Origin: Brassica napus
Lineage: Eukaryota > Streptophyta > Magnoliopsida > Brassicales > Brassicaceae
Reading direction: 5' to 3'
Assembly: GCF_020379485.1 (NCBI RefSeq)
Contig: NC_063452.1
Span: forward strand, 58,177,338-58,241,337
DNA length: 64,000 bases
Position numbers and translations under genes: made by a program. The number at the start of each line of letters is the position of its first letter. The stretch's first letter is position 1. Positions 23,319 through 34,168 of this stretch are shown piece after piece. Below the pieces are notes generated by a model, which was not told the DNA's origin, did not search any database, and saw only the letters and a list, made by a program, of their open reading frames with translations.

Positions 23319-24721
23319 TTGTTTTAAAAGATGAACAGTCTTGTCTGTGGTAAACTTGAATACTTGTATGAACAAAAAGATATCTAATAATTGTTACAAT
23401 ACTATTCATAACGATCATATAATAGTTGACCGTCCGAGACCACGAATATTTATAGTTTTTTGCTAGAAAAGAAGATTAATGCATAACCACAAAAACCATA
23501 GTTAGAACTCGATACAACTTTTGTTTGGTTTTAAACTCTCTATGACTTTGATGCTCCAGAATTCTATATTTACATCAAAGTAACCAAGACACAGTACACA
23601 CGCTCCCATGTCCTTAAGGACACCCAGCCACCAAACCTATTTGGCCTAAATTTTACAAAATACAAATCCAATATACTCCCTCTGTTTTCTTTTAATTATT
23701 ACTCTTAAAACATATGCTCACTATTAATTATGACGGTAAAAGAGCCACAAATCCCTAAATCAGCATTACAGAATGCATATATACAATTTAATTTATATTC
23801 AGTTTATGATGAGTTGTGCCGACGATGATGTAACCGAAAAACGTAAGCTACTCGATGTTTACGTTGGTGCAAGTCGACATATTGCCACTCACTACATCTT
23901 TCATCTTTCTCCAAAGCCAAGCCCTAAAGTGGACTTTATTTTATCTTCCTTTTTTTCTGCTTTCGACCATGATTATCGCATAAGCGATCCTTAGGGTTTT
24001 TTTTTTTTTAAAAAAAAATAAAAAATAAAAAATAAGCCAATCGCGGGTCGGCACGTGTCGGTGGACCCCGTAAACAGTGTTAAAACCCCCCAATTACCGA
24101 TCCTTATTTGGTGATTTATAGAAGTGGTTTTTAAAATTTTTATGGGACTCACACGTCATTGGAATCCACATTTTGTCAAAAAAACTCTTTAAGGACCTTG
24201 GGATGCTGATGTTCTTACTTGTAATAAAAATGACGCGAACTTGTTAGTGTCCCCCTACATGGACATAGGACTCTAATACATAATAGATTATTCATTTTAT
24301 CACTATATACATATATATACATTTCTCATTTTCTAATAATTGAATAGATGGATAATCAAAATGGTTTACTATATAGGCCAATATTAGTTAGTGCCTATAA
24401 TGTTCTGTTGTACGTACCTACACAAACTCCTCTTTTTGCAATTTGCTTGTCTCAATCTCTTTTCAAGTAAAAGGAGTAATTAAGAAACAAATTCCTAAAA
24501 AGAGAGAGAGAAAAAGTAGGTTGTTAGTTTCTACATGCAAGGTATTACTATAATGTCATATTCATAATATTGAATATATCCCATACAAAAATAAAGTCTA
24601 GATAAAAAGTAGTTGATGAGTTACATGATATTTTCCTCTTGAGTTGGAAGAAACGTATATGGAATGAATTCTACCAAAACAGGGCAAAAAAATAAAAATA
24701 AAAATATGTTCTTGAAAGATA
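23319..24721 (+). repeat. Copy 2 of the duplicated upstream region (in place before NPF5.8)
   Basis: It is homologous to 14461-15540 throughout and, unlike that copy, continues directly into the NPF5.8 proximal promoter, so I take it as the original location. The duplicated part stops about 100 bp before the TATA box. The 14 bases preceding it (23305-23318) equal those at 1744-1757, just left of Helitron 1. Confidence 0.92.
23964..24225. mobile_element. MITE-like insertion present only in copy 2
   Basis: Copy 1 runs GCTTTAAAAATGACGCG, while copy 2 has about 262 extra bases between GCTTT and AAAAATGACG. The insert has AGCGATCCTTAGGG near its left end and AAGGACCTTGGGATGCTGAT near its right end, imperfect inverted repeats of a kind common in crucifer MITEs. 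It contains an A-rich tract and a GC-rich CGCGGGTCGGCACGTGTCGG segment. Confidence 0.65.
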
Positions 24722-24821
24722 GTTCCTTTTTAGATTAGACACAAAATAAATAAAAATGTCTTGTACTCTTATGCATTTAGGCGTGTGCACTGCACCCACC
24801 CAAATGTATGGCCTAAAGCTC

Positions 24822-24828
24822 TATAAAT
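24822..24828 (+). promoter_or_regulatory. TATA box of the NPF5.8-like gene
   Basis: CTCTATAAATATA lies about 125 bp before the start codon, followed by a pyrimidine/ACACAC-rich leader. The spacing suits a plant TATA box with a 90-100-nt leader. Confidence 0.6.
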
Positions 24829-24949
24829 ATATTTCTACACACAAAGCATAACCGTAGTTCTCTTTCACACACACAAAACATAACCTTACTTATTTTTCTC
24901 TCCCTTAAAAAAACGTTCACAAAATCACAAGCTTAAATATTCTCGCTTC

Positions 24950-27926
24950 ATGGCTGGAGGAGGTAAAAGAAGAGGACTTAGCAAATCTTGTGCCCTTCTC
25001 ATAGTGATTGCCGGGATAGAGAGATATGCATTTAAAGGAGTTGCATCAAACTTAGTGACTTATTTAACTGATGTGGTAAAGATGAGCAATTCAAGAGCAG
25101 CCACGACTGTTAACACTTGGAGTGGCTTCACTTTCATGTTGCCTCTCTTCTCTGCTCCTTTCGCCGATTCTTACAGGGAAAGATTCTTCACCATCCTCGC
25201 TTCTTCTTCTCTATACTTTGTTGTAAGTATTACTAAACCAACCTTCAGAAAGAGTCGATTCAAATTTTTTCGCTTAACTATATCTTCCATATTGAAATAT
25301 ATGTCTCATATGATCTCTTATCAAGTGGTCCCTTTCCTTTTTCATAACATCTTCTCCTTTTTACCTTTACGTTTATTTTTGTAAATCCATAAATTTTCTA
25401 CGAATTAGAGTTTAAAGTTCTTTCTCAATTTTTTTTGTTTATGATGTGTTATTGATCATGCGACCCTCTTTTTTGCGTATTTTTATTAGGTCTATTTGCT
25501 TGACAACGGGAACTTTTAGGAATTGTTACGAAACGTTTCTTAAGATCTTTGTACTTTGTTTATGTGGTTTGGTACTAAGCATGTGAACATTTCGATGCAT
25601 TTTCTGAGAAAATTATTTTCTCTAACTATTTTCTAATCAATCTTTCTTTTTAGAGTATGGAACGTACGTTGCCAATTAAGCACATACTGTTGGTAAAGTT
25701 TGGTTCCATAATGTGATTTTTCTGGATCTGATCAAAAAAAGTTAAGCCTAGTGTACAATCAAACTCGTATCATTCCTCACTAATCATGCATTATATTCCA
25801 TTACTAGATCTTACACCACAGAATGTTTAGCATTAGTAAAAAGGAAATAAACCCACTATGTAAGTTTTAAGTTTTACCCTAATTTTTCTTCATATGAAAA
25901 ATAGTGTTATAAAATCTGAACTTAGATAGGAAATTAGACAGCATTTTATTGGAAACTTAATTAAAATCATTTATCTTGTATATTACTAAGTTCTTATTAA
26001 AAGTTTAAATATTTCTGACTACTATTATTTTAATTCATTTTGGAGATTCTATTATTTTGCTAATTATGTAAGTTGCTAATGTTTGGCATTTTGTTGGGTA
26101 TATGTAAATAGGGACTAGTGGGATTGACATTGACGGCATTTGCCGGGTCACGTTCCACTACTACAACCATATCTATTTTCTTCCTGTACACTTCACTTAG
26201 CCTCGTCGCTCTCGGCCTAGGCGTCTTAAACCCATCTCTTCAAGCATTTGGTGCTGACCAGCTTGACCACGACCTTGGCCATGACCATGAACAAGACCAA
26301 GAGCCATCCTCAGAGAACAAAGAAGTCAAATCGGACCGCAAGTCTCAGTTTTTCCAATGGTGGTACTTTGGTGTCTGCGCCGGTAGTCTTCTAGGAGTCA
26401 CAGTCATGGCTTATATCCAAGACACATTTGGTTGGGTTCTCGGTTTTGCAATCCCAACCGGTTCCATGTTACTATTGATCTTCTTGTTCCTATGCGGCTG
26501 CGGAGTTTATGTCTATGCTGATCAGGGTTCACACCTAAAATCTAGACCATTTCAAAGGATCTTTGATACGATCAAAGGAGTAGTGACGAGAAGAAGTAAG
26601 ATCACTCTTGAGAACAACCACGATTTAAATGCCATGGAGCTAGAGTGAGTACTCATCATTATTCAATCCATAATAGACACAAAATTTTGATGTGCTTTTA
26701 GTTGCCGGTTTGGTTTCGTTTTTCGGTTTATGAAATATTGAAGCTGAATGGAAACCAAATAATCGGTGAGTCTGATTTTTGGTTTCAGTTTAGAACCGAT
26801 TTTCTAGTAAATTAAGTTTCAGTTTCAGGATTGTTGGCATAAGACAGTATGTAAATTTTAAATGTGATTTTTAAAATATTAAATTTTTTACTAGGTTGCT
26901 TTTATAGTACAATTGGATTCTTGTCACGGTTTGTTGGAATACATATATTATTCCGTTTATTTTGTTTCCGGTTTGGTTTAAAGATCGGTTGACTCGCACT
27001 GAACACCCCTTTAATCTTGCTCTTATATTATTGTATATAGGCTGCAAGGGAAGCCTCTATGTAACTGTAGCAACACTGAAGCTACTACCACTACCACTAC
27101 CACTAATACTAGTACAAAGAGCTTAGCTGGTGATGAAAGCAGCAAAACAGGTTTCTCCAGCCTCAAAACCATCAAGCTATTGCTTCGGTTATTACCCATA
27201 TGGACGATGCTTCTAATGTTCGCCGTTATATTCGAACAACCAGCGACATTTTTCACAAAGCAAGGTATGGCTATGAAGAGAAACATCGGACCAAACTTCA
27301 AAATCCCACCCGCAACGCTACAAAGCACAATCACCTTGTCTATAATCCTTCTCATGCCGTTATACGACAAAGTCTTGATCCCTATGGCCAAGAAAATATC
27401 GAAAAACGAAAAGGGTATTACCGTCATGACAAGAATGGGAATCGGCATGTTCATATCCATCATTGCCATCGTTATAGCCGCGTTAGTCGAAAGAAAAAGA
27501 CTAAAGATAAGCAAAGAGATGAAGACTTCACCGAATACTACAGAACCGTTGAGCATATTCTGGCTCTTACCTCAATATATTCTACTAGGAATCTCGGATA
27601 TTTTCACGGTTGTAGGGATGCAAGAGTTCTTCTACAGCGAGGTTCCTGTTAGAATGAGAGCGATGGGGTTTGCGTTGTACACGAGTGTTTTTGGTGTGGG
27701 GAGTTTCGTGAGCGCTGCGTTGATATCTGTGATAGAGAGTTACACGAAGTCAAGAGGTGGGAAACATAACTGGTTTGCAGATGATATGTCGGAAGCTAGA
27801 CTTGATAACTATGATTGGCTTTTGGCGCTCACAAGCGCTATTAGCTTTTTCATGTATATTGTAATTTGCAAGTATTTTAAGAGTAGTAGTGATGAGGATG
27901 AGGATAAATGCGATGAAACTAGTTGA
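24950..27926 (+). CDS. NPF5.8: NPF5.8-like peptide/nitrate-family transporter, intact
   Basis: A POT/NRT1 (NPF) proton-coupled transporter of the major facilitator superfamily, with many membrane segments. Exons 24950-25222, 26112-26644 and 27041-27926 join in frame (563 aa, usual for the family). Exon 1 has [20 protein letters not shown], the place of the ExxER motif, here with Ala instead of the first Glu. Then come [34 protein letters not shown] in exon 2, and the C-terminal half with [20 protein letters not shown] and [20 protein letters not shown] hydrophilic loop rich in Thr codons (about residues 270-300) separates the halves. Its position beside SAG101 and GASA14 matches Arabidopsis At5g14940. 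The substrate cannot be read from sequence. Intron 2 carries a repeat rich in CGGTTTGG motifs. Confidence 0.9.
26690..27015. repeat. CGGTTTGG/AACCGA-rich repeat in NPF5.8 intron 2
   Basis: This stretch has many short variants of GGTTTCGGTT and ends in CTCGCACTGAACACCCCT. A comparable AACCGAACC-rich stretch ending GAACACCTCT lies at about 12240-12380. These look like decayed copies of one common crucifer element family. Confidence 0.45.
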
Positions 27927-28480
27927 TAAACTTAAAACAGCTCAAAAATAGCTGTTTGGTAACGCTATGCGAGTTGCATCTAATGAATGTCAAGTGTTAA
28001 CAAAAAATCATAAATATATGGAGAACTATATTTGGTTTGACCAAAAAAAAATATGGAGAACTATATATATTCATACATATCTTACACGTATTATTTAATA
28101 TTACATAACTGTATAACAAATTAAAATAACAAAAATCTTAAAACACTCCACACAATTTGACTTTTGATTTATTATATAGTATTTTTTTTTTTTTGTAACA
28201 CAAACATATTTCATTCATAATTTAGCCAGCTACAAAGATAAAAGCAACATCAAAGACTGGATGTGCGATCCTAATGAAAACGTTCAATACAAGGCAGTAA
28301 AGAGATAGAGACACAAGCTTAGATAAACTTGATAACAAGTTGAAAGAGTGATCAAAGGTGCCACGTACGAAGAAACCTCTAGAGAGATTACACCGTCCTT
28401 TAAATTCTTCAACGAAAATAGTCACCGTATATCGTGACGTCGAGCGTTCTACAACCTCGATTCTCACTGTGATGGTTCAA

Positions 28481-28765
28481 TGAGAGATCCTTTTCCACCT
28501 TCCTCCGCTTTGCAGGAGTGACAACTTCCATCAAAATCTTCCTTCATGAGAAGGACCCCTGTCTTGGCTGCATAGCCAATGATCATTTTCGATTTTCTTA
28601 CTGCTTGATACCCAAGCGAACCATCACACAAGGTATCAAGCGGTAAGGAAATCGACAATGATCATTGGCTATGCAGCCAAGACAGGGGTCCTGCTCATGA
28701 AGGAAGACTTTGATGGAAGTTGTCACTCCTGCAAAGCGGAAGAAGGTGGAAAAGAATCTCTCATG
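28481..28765. repeat. Long inverted repeat with about 135-bp arms
   Basis: The left arm (about 28481-28612) and right arm (about 28631-28765) are almost exact reverse complements, differing at only a handful of positions, with a loop of roughly 20 bases. Each arm includes CCAATGATCAT and its complement and has a coding-like composition. No transposon-type termini are evident. A transcript across it would form a long hairpin. Confidence 0.9.
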
Positions 28766-28820
28766 GCCCTTGCATGAGGAAGTTTGGCTAGCCTTTCTAA
28801 GAGTGGAAAAAGCTAAAGGA

Positions 28821-30033
28821 CTACAATCTTCGAGCTGCGATAGATTCCAACATAATAATAATAATATTGATGTGGTACTTGCTGTTGTTGGAATTGGACG
28901 TTGATGGTGAGTTACACTTGAGACATTTGGGACAATTCCAAAGATTGCACCAAGGAGGAACGTATGTACTTCTGAGTCTATCACTCGTGGATGTTTCAAC
29001 TTGTGTCGCCAAGCTAAGTGTTGAATCCCACAAACACAGGCCGGTCGAACAGACATTGACAATGTAAAGCACGAACTCATGAAGCATGTATGATGTGCGC
29101 CTAAGACAATGGTATGAAGACATGAATGATACAAATTAGGCGACACTGATCTTTTTACCTTCACGTCAACGAACATAAGGATGAGCTTCTCAATAGATTC
29201 CAAAAGGGCAGGCAGTGAATCCAGGCATATACTTTCACTTCCAACATTACCGTGTTGGAGCCATAAAGATTTGCCAGAACCAAAGTCGAGCCTCTGGTCA
29301 ATGAAGTCTGAAAAGCTTAAGGAGAGTATGCTTTCGTTGTTGTGTACAGCTGCGAGGATTTGCGGTGAGAGCTCAGAGCCGTCATGGCTTGCGATTTTTG
29401 TCTGCAGTGAACAAGAAGGTTCAGGAAGATTGGTGAGACATGTCAGAGTAAGACATAACGCTGTCGGGATGGAGCTGGAGAATCGACATCGTGTTTTCAG
29501 CTTTGGTTGTCGCGATAGGAGTGGAACTCGAGCATCGAGAATAGACGTAGTGTCTGTTTTAAAGTGAAGTGCAGAGCTCTCGTTAATGTAGGTCCATCCG
29601 CCCCCTACCATACCAGCGGCTAGCCCGTGCACGAAGGTGATGGAGAGTAATCTTCGGAGGTTTTCCGATAAGGGTTCAGATCCGGATCTCAGATCCAGAA
29701 GAGAAGGTTTGTGATTGAGCGGTGATTGAGCACCGTAAAAAAGCTCAGATGCTAGATCTAGGGCAGCGAAAGAGTGAGCATTGACATAGATGGTTGACAT
29801 CGAATCAGAAGCCAAAACACCAGTCGGAGTCACCCCCCTTGCGGACCAGTCCAACCCGAGAGAAAGAAAAAGGAGAAACAAAAGGGTGAACAAAGAGGAA
29901 AGAAGCAACAAAACGAAACTACAAGTATGTGGAGGTCGACGCCGGCGAACAGTGGCTCTACCGGCGTCGGAGAGCTGTCTATGATGTGGCGCCTCAATAT
30001 TCACGTCTGGGAGAGAATTAGGGTAAAGGAGTG
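28821..30033 (-). pseudogene. Unrecognised membrane-anchored protein gene, damaged
   Basis: The minus strand reads from an Arg-rich segment (RRRRPPHTC) into a strong hydrophobic helix SFVLLLLSSLFTLLFLLFLS, then a polar region with TYINESSALHF, SSSIPTALCLTLTC, HNNESILSLSFSDFID and LLESIEKLILMFVDVK. This looks like a single-pass membrane protein. The sequence around NIEAPHHRQ, where a start is expected, has GTG and no in-frame ATG. Near 29100 the frame changes from ...LGAHHT to YMLHEFVLYIVNV, which continues with a cysteine-rich PPWCNLWNCPKCLKC motif. I do not recognise the family, and no such gene is expected between NPF5.8 and SAG101. The composition is like a real gene, so I call it a decayed or transposed gene. 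The long hairpin lies just downstream. Confidence 0.55.
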
Positions 30034-30400
30034 AATTGATATTTATTATATAGTATAAGAAGCAATTATTGTTTTGGAAACTAAAAGAAATTGATAGAAA
30101 CAAAAAGACAACAAGAAAGGCTCCCAGGTTTAAAACACATGGTTGGATATGCGGATGCTGGAGTTTATGAATGTGGGTAATTGAAATTTCAAATATTATA
30201 TTAGCTATTTGTATGACTGACACAACAGATAAAAACGAGTGCTGGGAGCCAAAAAAATGCAACGTAGGCCAATGGTCCTTCACTCGGTTTGGAGGCTTTA
30301 GGCTGCCGAGTCCGACTCAGGCTTACCTATAATATGAGTATGAAGGGGGTCAGTGAGACACACGTCGTAAAGGAAAAAAAAAAAGTACCGAGTTTATTAT

Positions 30401-32018
30401 TTACTTACTATAACTCTTATACTTCCCAGTGTTCATAAACTGAGTGAACTCAGGTGAAGAACTAAACCCATATCTTGTTCCTTTGATATCATTGTACTCC
30501 TTCCACCACGTCATGAAACTGCTTCTCTCCAAGAAAATCTCCGGCGAAACCTCACGTTTTCTAATCATCTCCCACACGTACTCCTCAAACTTCACTAGTT
30601 TTCCGAACAATCCTTCATCTGGCTGTGTTTTCAACTCATTGATTGCGATCAAAGCTTCCTCAACTTCAGACCAGAAGCAAGAATCAAACGTTAATAGCTC
30701 ACTCAAATCCGTCTCCTTACCCCTAAGCGTCTCTTTCGAATTCCCCTCCCTAAACCATTTCTCAAGCATAACATAATGGTGAGGCCTTCCCTTGGTTATA
30801 TACTCTTTATTACCCTCGAGGTAATATTTAGCAATGTCTAACGGTTCCATTAATTAACCTTCTATAATTATTCCCGGAGAGGAGACAACGTTTCTTGAGA
30901 TACGATGCTTCATCCTGAGGCATCTTCTCCACTTCTTGAACCATTGTTTCCCAGTAATCATTCCCTTTCCTGCGAATCTCATAGACAAAAGCTGGTTGGT
31001 TCTTGAACTGATCGTAGTAAACGATCTTTCCCTTCTTGCTTTTCTTTTTGTACCACTCCATATAAGCCATTGATATCTTCACTTCATCTAGCTTCTTAAG
31101 CTGATCAAAACGCTGATTCTTCTTCTTCTCAGCACGTTTCTTCATACCCTTGATGATCACATCACCAATCATTAGTCTTGCATCCGCCATTGAAGATCGA
31201 TCAAGACTCTTTAGAACTCCTCCGTAGTCTCTCCACCCTTGTAGATCCGTGCCACCACCGAGTAGCAACCCCATGACTGCCTTAGGGTCATCGATGCAAA
31301 CGCATCCAGATGCGTTGCAGATCAAGTGCGTTCCGAAAGGCTCGAGACCCTCTGTGGTTGGAGCTTGTCTAGAATCAGCTACGTGAAGGAAACATGAGTT
31401 CCTCACGGAGTTCTCTAGAATCTGTTGCAGCTTAGCGTCTCCGATAAAAGGCGAGCCAAACGTGATGCACAAGGGACGTTTTAGTTTTGGCTCGACTTTT
31501 TCTAGAAGCCATAGCGTGAAAAGAGATGCTAGGGATCCTCCTAACGCAGCTCCAGTGATGATCACCGGTTTCTTAGACTCAAGCAACTGCAAACACAAAT
31601 ATAATATTTAAGATTCACAGAGTTGTTGACTTAAGAACCCTAGTAAACTAAAAAGTTATGAAGAGAGTATTAAATAGCTAGTGACTTGTGTTACAAGGCA
31701 GATATGTTTAAGCAGACACACTATAACTTTCTAAGATTTTGAATTTGTCTTTCACCTTAGATCAGTTTCTAAGACTCGATCTAAGGTGAATTCTAGAGCT
31801 GAATCTTTAGGCTGATGGATTGACTCGTGCATCTCCGAGATCTTACTCCATGAGGTGTTTAAGAGACCCGGAGCTTAACACAAGTTTCCCAAGCTCAGTA
31901 CAGTTTCTATAACCAGGACAAGGACTTTAGTCAGTGTCCACATAACATGAAGTTGTTCAAAAATTAAGCAAAAGATAGAAGAAAGTAATCGTAAAACTTA
32001 CAGTGAATAAGAATCCAT
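30401..32018 (-). pseudogene. SAG101: SAG101 copy A, pseudogene
   Basis: SAG101 partners EDS1 in immunity triggered by TNL receptors. Exon 1 (32002-32018, MDSYSL) and the start of exon 2 resemble copy B, but an extra G in CTCCGGG (near 31870) shifts the frame into TAA within ten codons. Most of the N-terminal half of the lipase-like domain, present in copy B exon 2, is deleted. The third exon is well preserved: ITGAALGGSLASLFTLWLLE, LCITFGSPFIGDAKLQQILE. A four-base insertion near 30845 then separates SGNNYRRLI from EPLDIAKYYLEG, so the C-terminal EP domain is in another frame. With two frameshifts and a domain deletion it cannot encode a normal SAG101. It is a tandem duplicate of the gene at 34169-36126. 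Confidence 0.9.
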
Positions 32019-33607
32019 GGAATAAGCTAGAAACGATATGCGGAGAAAGTTCAAAGAGACAAGTTATTGAAAGCAGACAATGTTTCTCTCGATGTCTGAA
32101 AACGAGAGTCCATTTGAAAATACTTATAGGCATAGAAGGTGATAGTACAAAAGAAAAACGTAATTTAAAGTCAAGTAGTTAAAAAGTCAAATACATAGTT
32201 AATTGTTACTTGTTACTAGTATCGCTTGTCCATGAAGAAATTGCAATAAGACTTGTTCGTCTTGCGTTACGATAGTTATTGATTCACACAAGTGTAGCAA
32301 TTACAATATGTGCCCACTCTCTCAGCCATGAGTTGATTTTAAACCACTTGATCATATCACAGAGAAAATGTAGAATAAGATTTTACATGTATTGGATAAG
32401 CCATGATGAATAAATAGGTCTTGTTCTTAAAACCTAAAAAACCAAATTTTAGATCGTATCAATGCTCTCCTTCGATCTAATTGGATGTTCGGTCGTGAAG
32501 AAAACGTACGTAAGAAAAATGCAAACCATTCAGATGTAATTAGGCCCGAACATATATATGGTCAGTGTTATGACTTTAATGTGTGTTGAGATCATTCGGT
32601 AAGGTCTTGAGAGCAAGATTGGCCGCCCGTTATCTTCTAATCTTTTAAGTCACACGAAGACACTAGTTTGTTTTTAATAACAGTTTGACTACTTCCATGC
32701 TAATTTAAAACAAGTGTCACTTGTATGTGATGTAGATTGTAGTGTAGCAAATTTCATTCAAAATTTATAAAAAGGGAAAACAAGTTTTTTTATGACATCA
32801 AGGGAAAATGAGTTTAGAAACTCCTATTGGAGGTCTCATATATTCGAAAAATTACAAAATATTAAAAGAATGAAGTAACAGAATATATAAATTGGAAATG
32901 TGAGATAGTATGTCATCTGAGATACTCAAGATTTTTTCTTATTTGAAAAATTATTACACACGTCATGTTTTGTATATGAAATTTTATTTTAATAATTTTG
33001 CAGATGTGTTTTGATTTTTTTTCTTGAAAGCATGTCTATAGTTTAACATATGCTTTTATTTTCCCGGAAGTGTGTACTAGTAATTTATTTTTATGTTGGT
33101 GAATATGTATCAACCAAGAAAAACACAAAAGCTGTAAAAACAAAAGCCTTCTAAAACTGACTGAAAGAAGATAAGACCATTATATTTTAAATTAGAAAAA
33201 AACTAGTAATAATCTTCTTTTTTTTTATCAACAAATGGTAAGTAATCATACCTGAAAAGCTAGACCAATTCATAACTTCAGTTACATATCCTACCATGCC
33301 TGCCATTTTATTCGGGAGCGAGGCCATACCGCGTATACACTAACTCCATATGTGATGAGGTAAAAAAAAAAAAAAAAAATTTTAAAAAGCAACCTTTCTT
33401 AGAAAAGAATAATGATCGATCATTAAGCTGTGTCTTTTAATCATAGGGTCTATCTAATCCTACCTCCTACAGTAATCCTACTCGCATTATCAATCTGCTA
33501 AGAAGCATCAACCCAAGTTTACCCAACAGGTGCAGATTGGCTGACGCTATCTCAAAGTCCGAAGTGCGGCTTTGGGGCTCAAGCGGCAACGTCATTATAT
33601 GTTCTGC
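32019..33607. other. Intergenic, no gene seen
   Basis: AT-rich sequence between the two SAG101 copies. I see no coding stretch or clear terminal repeats; an A-run lies at about 33363-33380. Confidence 0.5.
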
Positions 33608-33945
33608 CATCGGCTAAGGCGATACTTACAAGCAGTTTTTGCCTTCTTGGTCAATTCCTCGGTATTTCAGTCAAATTGTGAGCCACACGATTGCCTGAAA
33701 TACCGAGGAGGACTTGACCACGAGAGCAACTTCCGCTTGTCCGTACATCGCCTTAGCCAATGACACACCCACGACAAGAGAGTTTGTAAGAGTGCATAGA
33801 GAGAAACTAGTAATGAACCAACAATAGCTTCCTTTGTTGTTATATTTGGCCCAAAACGCTAAGACCGCAAGTATGATGACTTTAGAGATGATATCGGCTG
33901 CGATGAACCGATCATCATTCATGTTGAAAGTATCCACACCAGATG
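33608..33945 (-). pseudogene. PIN5-like auxin carrier exon fragment with an inverted partial copy
   Basis: On the minus strand 33671-33945 reads FNMNDDRFIAADIISKVIIL, then AKYNNKGSYCWFITSFSLC, TLTNSLVVGVSLAKAMYGQ and SSVFQAIVWLT. That is part of the first membrane domain of a PIN auxin carrier, closest to short PIN5 types. The rest of the gene is absent. The plus strand at about 33611-33670 carries the same segment inverted (CGGCTAAGGCGAT to CCTCGGTATTTCAG against 33698-33760), so the end of the fragment folds back on itself with a loop of about 30 bases. It is a decayed gene fragment, not a working transporter. Confidence 0.8.
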
Positions 33946-34168
33946 ATATTTGATTTTATAAATTTTGAAGGTTGATCACAGTGAGCGCCGGTGTTACAAA
34001 GTATAAACACCACCCGTGAAGGGGTTATACATGTTCTTTTTTTTTTTTTTTGCTATTATGAAATTAAATAAATGTTTGCTTACTAAATGTTATTAACACC
34101 ATAAAACACTAATAATCAGATCATCGACTGACTAACCGTTTAAAGAGTTAAATGTTAATCATTAATCT

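Noticed and set aside
27023..27556. Minus-strand 177-residue frame over NPF5.8 exon 3
   Set aside because: It is antisense to a clearly coding transporter exon; its hydrophobic look mirrors that exon.
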